From DYHD01 sp964411065 (GTDB lineage: Bacteria; Nitrospirota; Thermodesulfovibrionia; Thermodesulfovibrionales; Dissulfurispiraceae), in the NCBI GenBank assembly GCA_964411065.1, contig CAYPJO010000014.1:1-34653 (forward strand): a DNA stretch of 34,653 bases. The letters run 5' to 3'. Position 1 is the first letter of the stretch. Each line of letters begins with the position of its first letter. The notes under the pieces are model-generated. The model saw only the letters and a program-made list of their open reading frames with translations. It searched no databases and was not told where the DNA came from. Position numbers and translations under genes: made by a program. Positions 7,405 through 15,186 of this stretch are shown here, one piece after another.

Positions 7405-8851
7405 CGATCCTATTATTAGGGATATACTTGCTGATATCCTTACCGGGGTATGCGGTTTAGTCACAGAGAGCGCCTCTAACGGTTTAGAGGCCTTAGAGTG
7501 TCTGAAAAAAGAACGCTATGATATAATCTTTACTGATCTAAATATGCCTAAATTGGGGGGGATGGATCTCCTTAAAGAGACGGTCAAGACATATCCTACT
7601 ACGCCTGTTGTAATGATAACAGGTCTTTCTACAGTAGATGTAGCAGTAACTGCAATGAAAGAGGGAGCCAGTGATTTCATTATCAAACCTTTCGAGATTG
7701 ATAAAGTCATCTCCGTTACCCAAAGAATAATAGGTGAAAAAAAACTCTTACAAGTTGTTAAGGAGAACAAGAATGAAGATACTGTAAAAAGGATAAATGC
7801 TGAACTCTTTAAAAAATTACAAGAGATAAGCATCTTCCAAGAAGTAAGCCTCCAATTAGACGGGATATATAATAATAAAGAAATCTATGAAAAGATCCTC
7901 GAAATGTCTATTAGACTTGTGCCTGTCAAAGGTGCTTTTTTTGGAGTTGTAGAAGGAGACCATCTAAGGATTGTTAATTCAATCGGATTTACAAAGGGGA
8001 AAATTAAAATTGAGAACTCATTCATAGAAAGCACCATAAAAAATAGGGTTCATAATATAATTAATTGTGATGGTATAAGCCATTTTAGCACCCCCAACTC
8101 AAATGTTCAACTTTTACTATTACCTTTTACTCTAAGGGAAGAGTCCTTTGCTCTCTTAGGGCTTTGGGATAAAGAAGATAAGACAGCCTTTGCTGAAGAT
8201 GAGATAGCTATTCTTCGTACCTTTGCAAAAAAGGCAGCTTTAAGAATTGAAAACAATGCCCTTTACGAAGTTTTCTACAATAATTTAATTAATACCCTAA
8301 AATCTCTCGTAATCAGTATCGAGGCTCGGGATTCATATACCAAACAACATTCTGAGAGGGTTGCAATTTACTCTATCCAAATTGCAGAGGTTATGGGACT
8401 TGCAGATGAAGAAAAGGATGCAATAAGATTTGGTGCTTATTTACACGACATTGGGAAAATAGGCGTTAGGGATACAGTCTTACTTAAACCAACTGCGCTC
8501 ACAGAAGAAGAGATGGCAGAGATAAGACTACATCCAATAAAAGGTGATGAGATAGTTAAACCGATAAGATTCTTTCCAAAGGAGAGAGAATTGATAAGAT
8601 ACCACCACGAGAGATTTGATGGCAAAGGTTATCCTGACGGTCTCAAAGGAAATGAGATACCTCTTATCGTGAGGATCCTCTCTCTTGCTGATGCCTATGA
8701 TGCAATGACATCAGCAAGACCCTATCGAGCACCAAGAACCCACGACTATGCAAAAAAAGAAATCATTAATAATATAGGGGCGCAATTTGACCCTGAAGTG
8801 GTCAAAGCCTTTTTGCAAACCCCTACAGGGAAAGGCAAAAATTATGAATAG
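7373..8851 (+). CDS. REC-GAF-HD-GYP cyclic-di-GMP phosphodiesterase
   Basis: 492 residues in three parts. REC at 4-120 has Asp55 (FTDLNMP) and Lys105 (IIKPF). A GAF-like sensor spans about 150-300. The HD-GYP domain spans about 305-480 with SIEARDSYTKQHSERV, YLHDIGKIG (His358-Asp359), HHERFDGKGYPDG (His411, His412, GYP 419-421) and LADAYDAMTSARPYR. All metal- and substrate-binding motifs of active HD-GYP enzymes are present, so hydrolysis of cyclic-di-GMP, in response to phosphorylation and/or a GAF ligand, is expected. It overlaps the upstream receiver by 32 bases and the PilZ gene by eight, which argues for one transcript. Confidence 0.93.
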   Translation: MQKEKALIVDDDPIIRDILADILTGVCGLVTESASNGLEALECLKKERYDIIFTDLNMPKLGGMDLLKETVKTYPTTPVVMITGLSTVDVAVTAMKEGASDFIIKPFEIDKVISVTQRIIGEKKLLQVVKENKNEDTVKRINAELFKKLQEISIFQEVSLQLDGIYNNKEIYEKILEMSIRLVPVKGAFFGVVEGDHLRIVNSIGFTKGKIKIENSFIESTIKNRVHNIINCDGISHFSTPNSNVQLLLLPFTLREESFALLGLWDKEDKTAFAEDEIAILRTFAKKAALRIENNALYEVFYNNLINTLKSLVISIEARDSYTKQHSERVAIYSIQIAEVMGLADEEKDAIRFGAYLHDIGKIGVRDTVLLKPTALTEEEMAEIRLHPIKGDEIVKPIRFFPKERELIRYHHERFDGKGYPDGLKGNEIPLIVRILSLADAYDAMTSARPYRAPRTHDYAKKEIINNIGAQFDPEVVKAFLQTPTGKGKNYE

Positions 8852-9617
8852 TTCTATTAAGGTTGGCGAAGATATATATTACAGGTTACTGCCAAACATG
8901 CAACCTAATGTAGCCATTGTTGTGGGCACAGATCAGAACTCTATCACCATAAAACCCTTAAAGGATACTTCAATGAATGTTAAAAGGGGTGACTACGTCC
9001 TTTTAACATTCAAAGATATGGATTTTTATGGTGAGGTAGATGACTACAAAAATCAGCAATTGAAGATAAACTTTTTGTGGCACGAGAAGCGAGAGTATTT
9101 CAGGATTGATGACTCAATTCCACTGATAGTAAAGAGAGTTTCAAAGAACATTAAGTGCAGGCGTTCAAAGATTTTTACTGGCTATGGCACAAGAACTCAT
9201 GAGGAGTTAGTGCCCGATGAAACAATAAATCCTGTTCTATGGAAGATGCTCGTTGACATACAGACAAAGTTAAGTCTCATCTTAGAAAGGCTTAACCCTG
9301 ATACAGAGTCTCTACTGAACGTTGAAAGTAGAGATGTCAACATTAGTGCTGCAGGAATATCCTTTTTATCAGAAGAAAAATTTGAGAAAGAAGACCTCTT
9401 AGAGATTAAGATGCTATTGCCCTCTTGTCCTCCTGTTGGCATTCTAACCTATGGCACTGTCGTAAGAACAACTGATATGGGCAATGGTCAATACAAAGTA
9501 GCGGTCTCATTTAAGGATATAGAAGATGAAGTGAGAGATGAGATAATTCAATATACTCTCAATCGCCAGCGTGATATAATAAGAACCCAAAGGAAAAGTA
9601 GGGAGCATAATGTTTGA
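8844..9617 (+). CDS. PilZ-domain cyclic-di-GMP receptor with helical insertion
   Basis: 257 residues from the ATG at 8844, chosen over an upstream ATG at 8787 because the longer form adds 19 residues lying wholly within the HD-GYP gene, and AGGGAAAGG precedes 8844. Residues 1-80 form a beta-rich YcgR-N-like domain. The PilZ ligand motifs are RxxxR (Arg83-Arg87 in KREYFR) and NxSxxG (Asn166, Ser168, Gly171). They are separated by about 80 residues, far more than the usual 25-35, because of an insertion with a predicted helix (VLWKMLVDIQTKLSLILERL). YcgR-type proteins bind c-di-GMP and act on the stator or rotor; its place directly before motA fits that. It overlaps the next start as TTGA. Confidence 0.85.
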   Translation: MNSSIKVGEDIYYRLLPNMQPNVAIVVGTDQNSITIKPLKDTSMNVKRGDYVLLTFKDMDFYGEVDDYKNQQLKINFLWHEKREYFRIDDSIPLIVKRVSKNIKCRRSKIFTGYGTRTHEELVPDETINPVLWKMLVDIQTKLSLILERLNPDTESLLNVESRDVNISAAGISFLSEEKFEKEDLLEIKMLLPSCPPVGILTYGTVVRTTDMGNGQYKVAVSFKDIEDEVRDEIIQYTLNRQRDIIRTQRKSREHNV

Positions 9618-10369
9618 TTGATAGAGGTAGCATCTTAGGAATTCTTTTAGGCCTGACAGCCATTATTGGAGCAAATTACATTGAAGGAGGGAGTTCAGGG
9701 TCACTTTTTCAACTGACAGCTGCACTGATAGTCTTTGGAGGGACTTTAGGGGCAACTCTTCTGAGTTTCCCCCTAAAGGACATTATAGAAGCAGGTAAAT
9801 CCCTGAAGGATGTCTTCCTCGTAAGGGAGACCCACCCCGAGCCTATAATAAATAAGATAATTAATTATGCCTATATTGCCAGGAAAAACGGAATAATTGC
9901 TTTAGAAAATGAGCTTATCACAATAGAGGATTCCTTCTTGAGAAAGTCTTTAAGATTAGCTATTGATGGCATGAACCCAAGAGTATTAAGAGAGACAATG
10001 GAACAAGAGAATCTCACTTACGAACAGAATAAAAAACGTATAGCTAAGGTATTTGAGACTGCTGGCGGTTTTGCCCCAACGATTGGAATAATAGGGGCGG
10101 TTCTGGGGCTAATTCATGTGATGGAGAATCTATCAGATCCCTCAAGATTGGGTGCAGGTATTGCTGTTGCCTTTGTAGCCACAATATATGGTGTAGGTTC
10201 CGCAAACCTCATTTTACTTCCCATATCAAAAAGACTTTTGAATAAAATCAACTCCGACTTGCTCCTACGGGAGATGATGCTCGAAGGGGTTATAGCGATA
10301 CAGTTAGGGATAAATCCCCATTATATTGAAGAAAAACTAAGGGTCTTTATTGCTGAATTGAGGGAGTAG
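9614..10369 (+). CDS. motA: Stator protein MotA/PomA (first copy)
   Basis: 251 residues, the length of PomA and Gram-positive MotA. Membrane segments lie at about 7-22 and 31-52 and as a pair around 151-172 and 180-203, with the cytoplasmic loop between them. The conserved FAPTIGIIGAVLGLI carries the Pro of TM3 and the loop has charged residues that contact FliG. The TTG at 9614 overlaps the PilZ stop and follows AGGGAG; the nearby ATG at 9610 is out of frame and hits a stop after three codons. It pairs with the MotB gene directly downstream. Ion specificity (proton or sodium) cannot be settled by eye. Confidence 0.88.
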   Translation: MIDRGSILGILLGLTAIIGANYIEGGSSGSLFQLTAALIVFGGTLGATLLSFPLKDIIEAGKSLKDVFLVRETHPEPIINKIINYAYIARKNGIIALENELITIEDSFLRKSLRLAIDGMNPRVLRETMEQENLTYEQNKKRIAKVFETAGGFAPTIGIIGAVLGLIHVMENLSDPSRLGAGIAVAFVATIYGVGSANLILLPISKRLLNKINSDLLLREMMLEGVIAIQLGINPHYIEEKLRVFIAELRE

Positions 10370-10374
10370 GAACA

Positions 10375-11064
10375 ATGAAAAAAAGAGGGAGAGATCTGGA
10401 CCCTGATAATCCAGACCGATGGATAGTCTCTTATGCTGACTTTATAACCTTGATGTTCGCCTTCTTTACCGCATTGTATGCAATAAGCCAAGTTGATATA
10501 TGGAAACTTGAGAGGTTTAGCATCTCTTTACAAGATGCTATGAGGCTTGGAGACCCATCAAAAAGGAAAGAGACAACCACCATCATAGAGGGAATCAAAC
10601 CATTATACATTGGAGATATTCAGCTTGAGAGAAAGGTACGAGAAATTTTAAGTAAGTCTAACTTTATAGAGGGCATAACAGTTACCGCAAGCATTAGAGG
10701 AGTCTCTATATCATTAAGTGATTTCGCTATTTTCGACAAAGGTTCTGCTAACATTAAGGAAGAAGCTAAACCTCTCCTCACTTTGATAGCAGACGTTATT
10801 AAAAACACACACAATTATATAGTAGTGGAAGGGCATACCGATAATATACCTTTAAAGGGCTCTAAATATTCATCAAACTGGGAGCTTTCAACTGCAAGGG
10901 CAACAAACGTGGTTCTCTACTTTATAAAAGAACATAATATACCCCCTGAAAGATTTTCTGCCTCAGGCTACGGCGAATATAAGCCTATAACTTCTAATGC
11001 AACTCCAGAAGGTAGAAGTAAAAATAGAAGGGTTGATATACTATTCCTAAGCAGAAGAGACTAA
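10375..11064 (+). CDS. motB: Stator protein MotB (first copy)
   Basis: 229 residues. A short cytoplasmic N-terminus leads to a single membrane helix, RWIVSYADFITLMFAFFTALYAIS, in which Asp22 is the ion-binding aspartate of MotB/PomB. The C-terminal OmpA-like peptidoglycan-binding domain spans about 100-227 with VEGHTDNIP, WELSTARA and GRSKNRRVDI. It forms the 5:2 stator with the upstream MotA and anchors it to peptidoglycan. ATG after AGGAAC, five bases behind the motA stop. The gene is clearly different in sequence from the second motB, so this is not a recent duplication. Confidence 0.92.
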   Translation: MKKRGRDLDPDNPDRWIVSYADFITLMFAFFTALYAISQVDIWKLERFSISLQDAMRLGDPSKRKETTTIIEGIKPLYIGDIQLERKVREILSKSNFIEGITVTASIRGVSISLSDFAIFDKGSANIKEEAKPLLTLIADVIKNTHNYIVVEGHTDNIPLKGSKYSSNWELSTARATNVVLYFIKEHNIPPERFSASGYGEYKPITSNATPEGRSKNRRVDILFLSRRD

Positions 11065-11079
11065 AAATAAGGTTAAATA

Positions 11080-11934
11080 ATGTTTGCAATAATTGGTATT
11101 TTAATAGTTTCTGGGTCAGTTATTGGCGGTTATTTGATGGTTAAGGGAAATCTCTATTTACTCTTTCAGCCAGCAGAAATTGTGATAATAGTCGGTGCTG
11201 CTATAGGTGGGTTTTTAATCGCATCACCCCCAAAGGTGTTTGCCTCTGTCATCAAAAGTATAAGCAGGATCTTTGCAGGGAAAAACCCTTCAAAGGCAAA
11301 ATATCTTGAACTTCTTACCTTGCTTTATCAGCTTTATTCAAAAATTAGAAAAGAAGGGCTCATATCCCTTGAGGCAGATGTGGAGAACCCCCATAAAAGT
11401 CCTCTCTTTAAAAAGTACCCAAATATACTAAAAGATCACCATCTCACGGACTTCATATGCGACAATCTAAAAGTAATAATCACAACTAATGTTCCCCCTC
11501 ACGAGCTTGACAATCTTATGGAGCTTGAGATGGAAACCCATCATACCCATGCTATGGTACCAGCAAATAGCATAAATAAGGTAGCTGATGCCCTGCCAGG
11601 TCTCGGTATAGTAGCAGCAGTCTTAGGTGTAGTAATAACAATGCAATATGTTGATTCCCCTCCTGCGGTGCTGGGTAGTAAAGTCGCAGCTGCTCTTGTT
11701 GGGACCTTTCTTGGGGTTCTATTATGTTATGGTTATGTAGGTCCAATGGCTACAAACCTTGAACATCAAGTAAGGGAAGAGGCGATAAGTTATAACGTGA
11801 TAAGAGTTTCTTTGGTCTCTTTTGTTGGAGGGGCAGCTCCCCAAGTGGCTGTTGAATTTGGTAGAAGAGCAATTCCGGGCAAAGAAAAGCCTACTTTTAA
11901 TGAACTGGAAAAGGCTCTCAGAGGAAGCAAATGA
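11080..11934 (+). CDS. motA: Stator protein MotA, E. coli type (second copy)
   Basis: 284 residues, close to E. coli MotA (295). The N-terminus MFAIIGILIVSGSVIGGYLM, the long cytoplasmic loop with LELLTLLYQLYSKIRKEGL, METHHTHAMVPANSINKVADALPGLGIVAAVLGVVITM and ALVGTFLGVLLCYGYVGP are features of the proteobacterial proton-driven MotA. Compared with the first copy it has the longer loop and C-terminal tail of that subfamily. It overlaps the next motB by four bases (ATGA). Confidence 0.92.
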   Translation: MFAIIGILIVSGSVIGGYLMVKGNLYLLFQPAEIVIIVGAAIGGFLIASPPKVFASVIKSISRIFAGKNPSKAKYLELLTLLYQLYSKIRKEGLISLEADVENPHKSPLFKKYPNILKDHHLTDFICDNLKVIITTNVPPHELDNLMELEMETHHTHAMVPANSINKVADALPGLGIVAAVLGVVITMQYVDSPPAVLGSKVAAALVGTFLGVLLCYGYVGPMATNLEHQVREEAISYNVIRVSLVSFVGGAAPQVAVEFGRRAIPGKEKPTFNELEKALRGSK

Positions 11935-12752
11935 AGGCTCAAAAGATCCTCATAAAGAAAGTTGTAAAAAAGCATCATGGTGGCCACCACGGAGGTCAAT
12001 GGAAAGTGGCATACGCCGACTTCGTTACTGCAATGATGGCATTCTTTTTGCTACTATGGCTCTTAACAATGGTTTCACAGGAAAAGAGAGCAATACTATC
12101 TCATTATTTCAAACATTTCACCATATTTGAAAAATCGGGAGAGACCTTCATGGATGCCTCAACGGGGTTCACAGGTCAAAGCGCTTTACAGATAGTGCCC
12201 CAAGCAGTCCAGACCTTACCAATAATGAAACCAGAAGAGTTCAAAGAGATTCTAAAGAATACTATAGAAGAAAAGCTTTACGATGTTAAAGACCAGGTTC
12301 ACGTCGACATCTTCGAAGGAGGAGTAAGAGTTCAACTCATAGACAAAGAGGGTCAGCCCATGTTTAATCTTGGCTCTGCAGAGCCTACACCCCTTGCTCT
12401 TAGAATATTGCAAGTAGTCGGTGAAAGTATCTTGCCAATGCCTAATAGCATTGCCATAGAAGGGCATACAGACTCTCTTGCCTATAAAACTACCCACTAT
12501 ACTAATTGGGAACTCTCTACTGAGAGAGCTCTCTCTACAAGAAAAGTCCTTGAAAGAATGGGCTTTAATCCTAATCGTTTTAGCAGGATCTCTGGATACG
12601 CAGATACAGTTCCTTTTGTGAAAGAAGACCCTGCTGACCCAAGAAATAGAAGGATTAGCCTGATCTTACTCCAACCGAAAGGAGTAGAGGAGACTATAAA
12701 AAAAGATAAACAACTATCGCTAAAGCCAGAATCAAAAAACATCCAGAAATAA
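11931..12752 (+). CDS. motB: Stator protein MotB, E. coli type (second copy)
   Basis: 273 residues. A basic, His/Gly-rich N-terminus (KKHHGGHHGGQWK) precedes the membrane helix VAYADFVTAMMAFFLLLWLLT, where Asp30 is the proton-binding residue; this helix resembles that of E. coli MotB. The OmpA-like domain spans about 125-255 with IEGHTDSLA, WELSTERALSTRKVLER and DPRNRRISLILL. Partner of the MotA directly upstream. Its 3' end overlaps the convergent DUF401 permease gene by 59 bases, and no terminator is visible. Confidence 0.93.
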   Translation: MKAQKILIKKVVKKHHGGHHGGQWKVAYADFVTAMMAFFLLLWLLTMVSQEKRAILSHYFKHFTIFEKSGETFMDASTGFTGQSALQIVPQAVQTLPIMKPEEFKEILKNTIEEKLYDVKDQVHVDIFEGGVRVQLIDKEGQPMFNLGSAEPTPLALRILQVVGESILPMPNSIAIEGHTDSLAYKTTHYTNWELSTERALSTRKVLERMGFNPNRFSRISGYADTVPFVKEDPADPRNRRISLILLQPKGVEETIKKDKQLSLKPESKNIQK

Positions 12753-13911
12753 TTCTTCTGTAAATCCCCCACATATCGGCTTTGAAATATTCTCTTGTCA
12801 ATACAAGACATAAATGAACAGGGGATAACAAAACCCCCACATACCCCGAGACAAAAGCGAGACTAACAGCTTTGAGATCCGTAAAACCAACTAAACTCAC
12901 AAGTAAAGGAAAAGTCGCCCCTACAAATCCTACCGTTATTCCTGTTAAAAGACCTGTAACAAAGGGTAAAAATAAGAGGATAAAAATTACAGGGACACCA
13001 GTTTCGGAAAAGAATACACTCAAGCTCTGAACTGCTCCAGAATTCTCCATAGTCATCTTAAAGAGCATAGTCCCGAATATTAGCACAATAACCTCAAGGG
13101 CAAAACCATATTTGAAGACCTTTAAAAGTCTCTGAATCCTATATTTATAAAAAAACAGAAGCAGTAAAATAACAATAGCTAAAGAGTAGGATAATTCCAG
13201 ACCAAAAATAGCAACTAATAAAAATACAGAGATTAAAGGAGCAAAGCTGAAAAGGGGGTTTATCTTTTTTGCTCTATCCTCAAATAAGCCCGCGCCACTT
13301 ACTTTTTTTGAATCATAATCTCCCCCAGCTCCTCTCATACTTATGGCAAATCCTGCCAAGATCATCAAGATAGCATAAAAAGAATTGGTAAAAATAAAAG
13401 ATCTCAGTTCAATCTGAGTTATAGCTGCAGCAAGCAGGATACCAGGATATAATGGCAATATAAACTCCCATGGATGTCTGAACCAGTAGTTTATAAATGC
13501 CTTTTCCTCCTGAGGCATCCTCAAGCCTGAAGTTGATTCGGCAACCATTGGAGCAGAAAAATAGGCACCTCCCAAAGAGGGTAAAAGACCAATAAGCATC
13601 GGCATAGAGATTATGACAGCCTTTCTCTTTTTTAAAATATGCTTTAAGGCTTCGGTCATAACCGTAAGCATTTCTTGCTCGCGCAGGATCATCTCGAATA
13701 CTCTTATTAGAGTAAGGGAAAAAAAGAGCTTAATAGTGATCGGTTCCGCTAAAGTAGAGGTAACTGTAGAAAGGACAATATTTACTGGCATTGCATATAA
13801 GATTGCCAATAATCCCGAAGCTATTGTTAAAACATATCCTATATTCCATTTACGTCTAATTAAAAGAAGAATGACAAAAAAGACTAAAAGAACCTTCGCA
13901 ACCTCAAGCAT
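12694..13911 (-). CDS. DUF401 family membrane protein (putative permease)
   Basis: 405 residues with about ten hydrophobic segments throughout, an integral inner-membrane protein. Segments typical of the DUF401 (TIGR00529-like) family are visible: LIGLLPSLGGAYFSAPMV (about 102-119), NYWFRHPWEFILPLYPGI (about 141-158) and VGFVGATFPLL in the C-terminal half. The family resembles gluconate/anion-type transporters, but no substrate is established. The start is an ATG at 13911 beginning with a hydrophobic helix. It runs opposite to the stator operon and its last 59 bases are antisense to the motB 3' end. Confidence 0.8.
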   Translation of the reverse strand: MLEVAKVLLVFFVILLLIRRKWNIGYVLTIASGLLAILYAMPVNIVLSTVTSTLAEPITIKLFFSLTLIRVFEMILREQEMLTVMTEALKHILKKRKAVIISMPMLIGLLPSLGGAYFSAPMVAESTSGLRMPQEEKAFINYWFRHPWEFILPLYPGILLAAAITQIELRSFIFTNSFYAILMILAGFAISMRGAGGDYDSKKVSGAGLFEDRAKKINPLFSFAPLISVFLLVAIFGLELSYSLAIVILLLLFFYKYRIQRLLKVFKYGFALEVIVLIFGTMLFKMTMENSGAVQSLSVFFSETGVPVIFILLFLPFVTGLLTGITVGFVGATFPLLVSLVGFTDLKAVSLAFVSGYVGVLLSPVHLCLVLTREYFKADMWGIYRRIISGCFLILALAIVVYLFL

Positions 13912-14003
13912 CCATTAATTATAACACACTCCTAAATCGCATCCTTGCCAAATACTCCAGAAAAGAAATGCGGATAGACTATCTCAGTCTATCTATTAAT
14001 TAT

Positions 14004-14033
14004 TTGACAGCAGGTTTTTCATGTATTTATACT
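14004..14033 (+). promoter_or_regulatory. Sigma-70 type promoter for DUF3842-cooT
   Basis: TTGACA (14004-14009) is a perfect -35 and TATACT (14028-14033) a five-of-six -10 with an 18-base spacer. The expected start point, about seven bases past the -10, falls at or within a base or two of the ATG at 14040. Confidence 0.65.
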
Positions 14034-14039
14034 ATGAAC

Positions 14040-14456
14040 ATGAAAAGAATAGCAGTAATCGATGGGCAAGGAGGAGGAATTGGCAGTTTCATAATTAAGC
14101 GTTTGCGAGACGAGTTGGGAGAATCAGTAGAAATAATTGCTCTCGGTACAAATTCTACCGCTACAACAGCAATGATGAAGGCAAGAGCTAATAAAGGTGC
14201 AACAGGAGAGAATGCAATTATTTACAATGCCAGCAAAGTAGATGTGATAATAGGACCCTTAAGCATTTTGCTCTCCGATGGCTTCTTAGGGGAAATAACT
14301 ACAAAAATCACACAAGCTATCTCTTCTTCATCAGCAAAAAAACTACTCCTCCCCCTAAACCAAGAGGGTATAGAGATAATTGGAGCTATTAAAGAACCCT
14401 TGCCCCATCTAATAGAATATTTAATCAAAAGAATCAAGGAGGAGAAAAATGTGTGA
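14040..14456 (+). CDS. DUF3842 family protein
   Basis: 138 residues from the ATG at 14040. The sequence begins MKRIAVIDGQGGGIGSFIIKRL, a Rossmann-like nucleotide-binding start, then IIALGTNSTATTAMMKARANKGATGENAI and VIIGPLSILLSDGFLGEIT, which match the DUF3842 family. Its biochemical function is unknown. Upstream in-frame ATGs at 13968 and 14034 exist, but the added residues are unlike the family and would lie upstream of or within the promoter. No Shine-Dalgarno precedes any of these, so the transcript may be leaderless. It overlaps the CooT-like gene by eight bases, as expected for a two-gene operon. Confidence 0.8.
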   Translation: MKRIAVIDGQGGGIGSFIIKRLRDELGESVEIIALGTNSTATTAMMKARANKGATGENAIIYNASKVDVIIGPLSILLSDGFLGEITTKITQAISSSSAKKLLLPLNQEGIEIIGAIKEPLPHLIEYLIKRIKEEKNV

Positions 14457-14640
14457 GGCAAATGCTTATATTTATAGAAATGGACAAGAGGAACTCTATC
14501 TTGAAAACGTGGATATTCTAATCCCGGAAGGAGATAAAATATTTTTAAGAAACCTCTTTGGAGAGCAAAAAACCTTCGAAGGCACAGTAAAAGAAATCTC
14601 TTTGCTTAAACACAAAATCATATTAAAGGAAAAAGGTTAA
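14449..14640 (+). CDS. CooT-like nickel-binding protein
   Basis: 63 residues, the CooT size. It starts MCEANAYIY and continues LENVDILIPEGDKIFLRNLFGEQK, matching the CooT family, in which Cys2 binds one Ni(II) per dimer; the Cys is present here. CooT helps nickel loading of CO dehydrogenase in Rhodospirillum, and homologues lie with many anaerobic nickel enzymes, none of which is in this window. The ATG follows AAGGAGGAG. Its stop codon shares the four bases TTAA with the stop of the convergent hydrolase gene. Confidence 0.8.
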   Translation: MCEANAYIYRNGQEELYLENVDILIPEGDKIFLRNLFGEQKTFEGTVKEISLLKHKIILKEKG

Positions 14641-15164
14641 CCCTTTTTCCTAAGATATTCTTCAACCGCTTTTGCCCATACTTCATATCCCTGATTGCTT
14701 AGGTGCACACCATCAGCAAGCAAATAAAGCTTCTCTGCTTTCTCACCCTCTTTTATAAAAAGGGTATACATATCAAGATAATCTGCGCCATAAGATTTAG
14801 CCATCTCTTTTAGCGCCTCGTTAATAGCTTTGATCTGAGTGTTATCAACCCAATATAGATTCACAGGTAATATACTCTGTACAACTAAGGTTGCCCCTTT
14901 GTATGAAGAGGACAAGGTTTTGATTACAGCTTTGAGAGAATTTAGTATATCATAGTCTTCCATAGCTATATTATTGATGCCTGTCATTAGAAAAATAAAA
15001 TCTACTTCCTTTATTTTAGAAATCACTCGCGGCAGCCTACCGTATAACTCCTCTACCCTTTCACCAGAAATACCTAGATTGAAAACCTGATAATCAGGAA
15101 ATCGGAGATGCCAATCATAATATTCAGTTAAAGAGTCTCCAATAAACATTAACCTTTTAACCAT
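14637..15164 (-). CDS. SGNH/GDSL hydrolase family esterase
   Basis: 175 residues. The four SGNH blocks are visible: GDSLTE (nucleophile Ser11), NLGISGERVEE (Gly), MTGINNIA (Asn) and LLADGVHLSNQGY (Asp and His of the catalytic pair) near 151-160. No signal peptide is seen, so it is probably cytoplasmic. Family members hydrolyse esters or thioesters, including lysophospholipids; the substrate here is unknown. It starts 22 bases after the pyrG stop and is probably the last gene of kdsB-pyrG-hydrolase. Confidence 0.82.
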   Translation of the reverse strand: MVKRLMFIGDSLTEYYDWHLRFPDYQVFNLGISGERVEELYGRLPRVISKIKEVDFIFLMTGINNIAMEDYDILNSLKAVIKTLSSSYKGATLVVQSILPVNLYWVDNTQIKAINEALKEMAKSYGADYLDMYTLFIKEGEKAEKLYLLADGVHLSNQGYEVWAKAVEEYLRKKG

Positions 15165-15186
15165 TCTCTTTCTCCGCTTAATAAAA

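Noticed and set aside
8530..8570. CCGATAA inside the HD-GYP gene as a second sigma-28 promoter
   Set aside because: The nearest TAAA-type element is not at N11 spacing and the site lies inside coding sequence.
8787..8843. Upstream in-frame start of the PilZ gene giving 276 residues
   Set aside because: The extra residues lie wholly inside the HD-GYP gene, lack family similarity, and the ATG at 8844 has a better Shine-Dalgarno.
13968..14039. N-terminal extension of the DUF3842 protein from ATG 13968
   Set aside because: The extension overlaps a strong promoter and the family core starts at the Met encoded at 14040.
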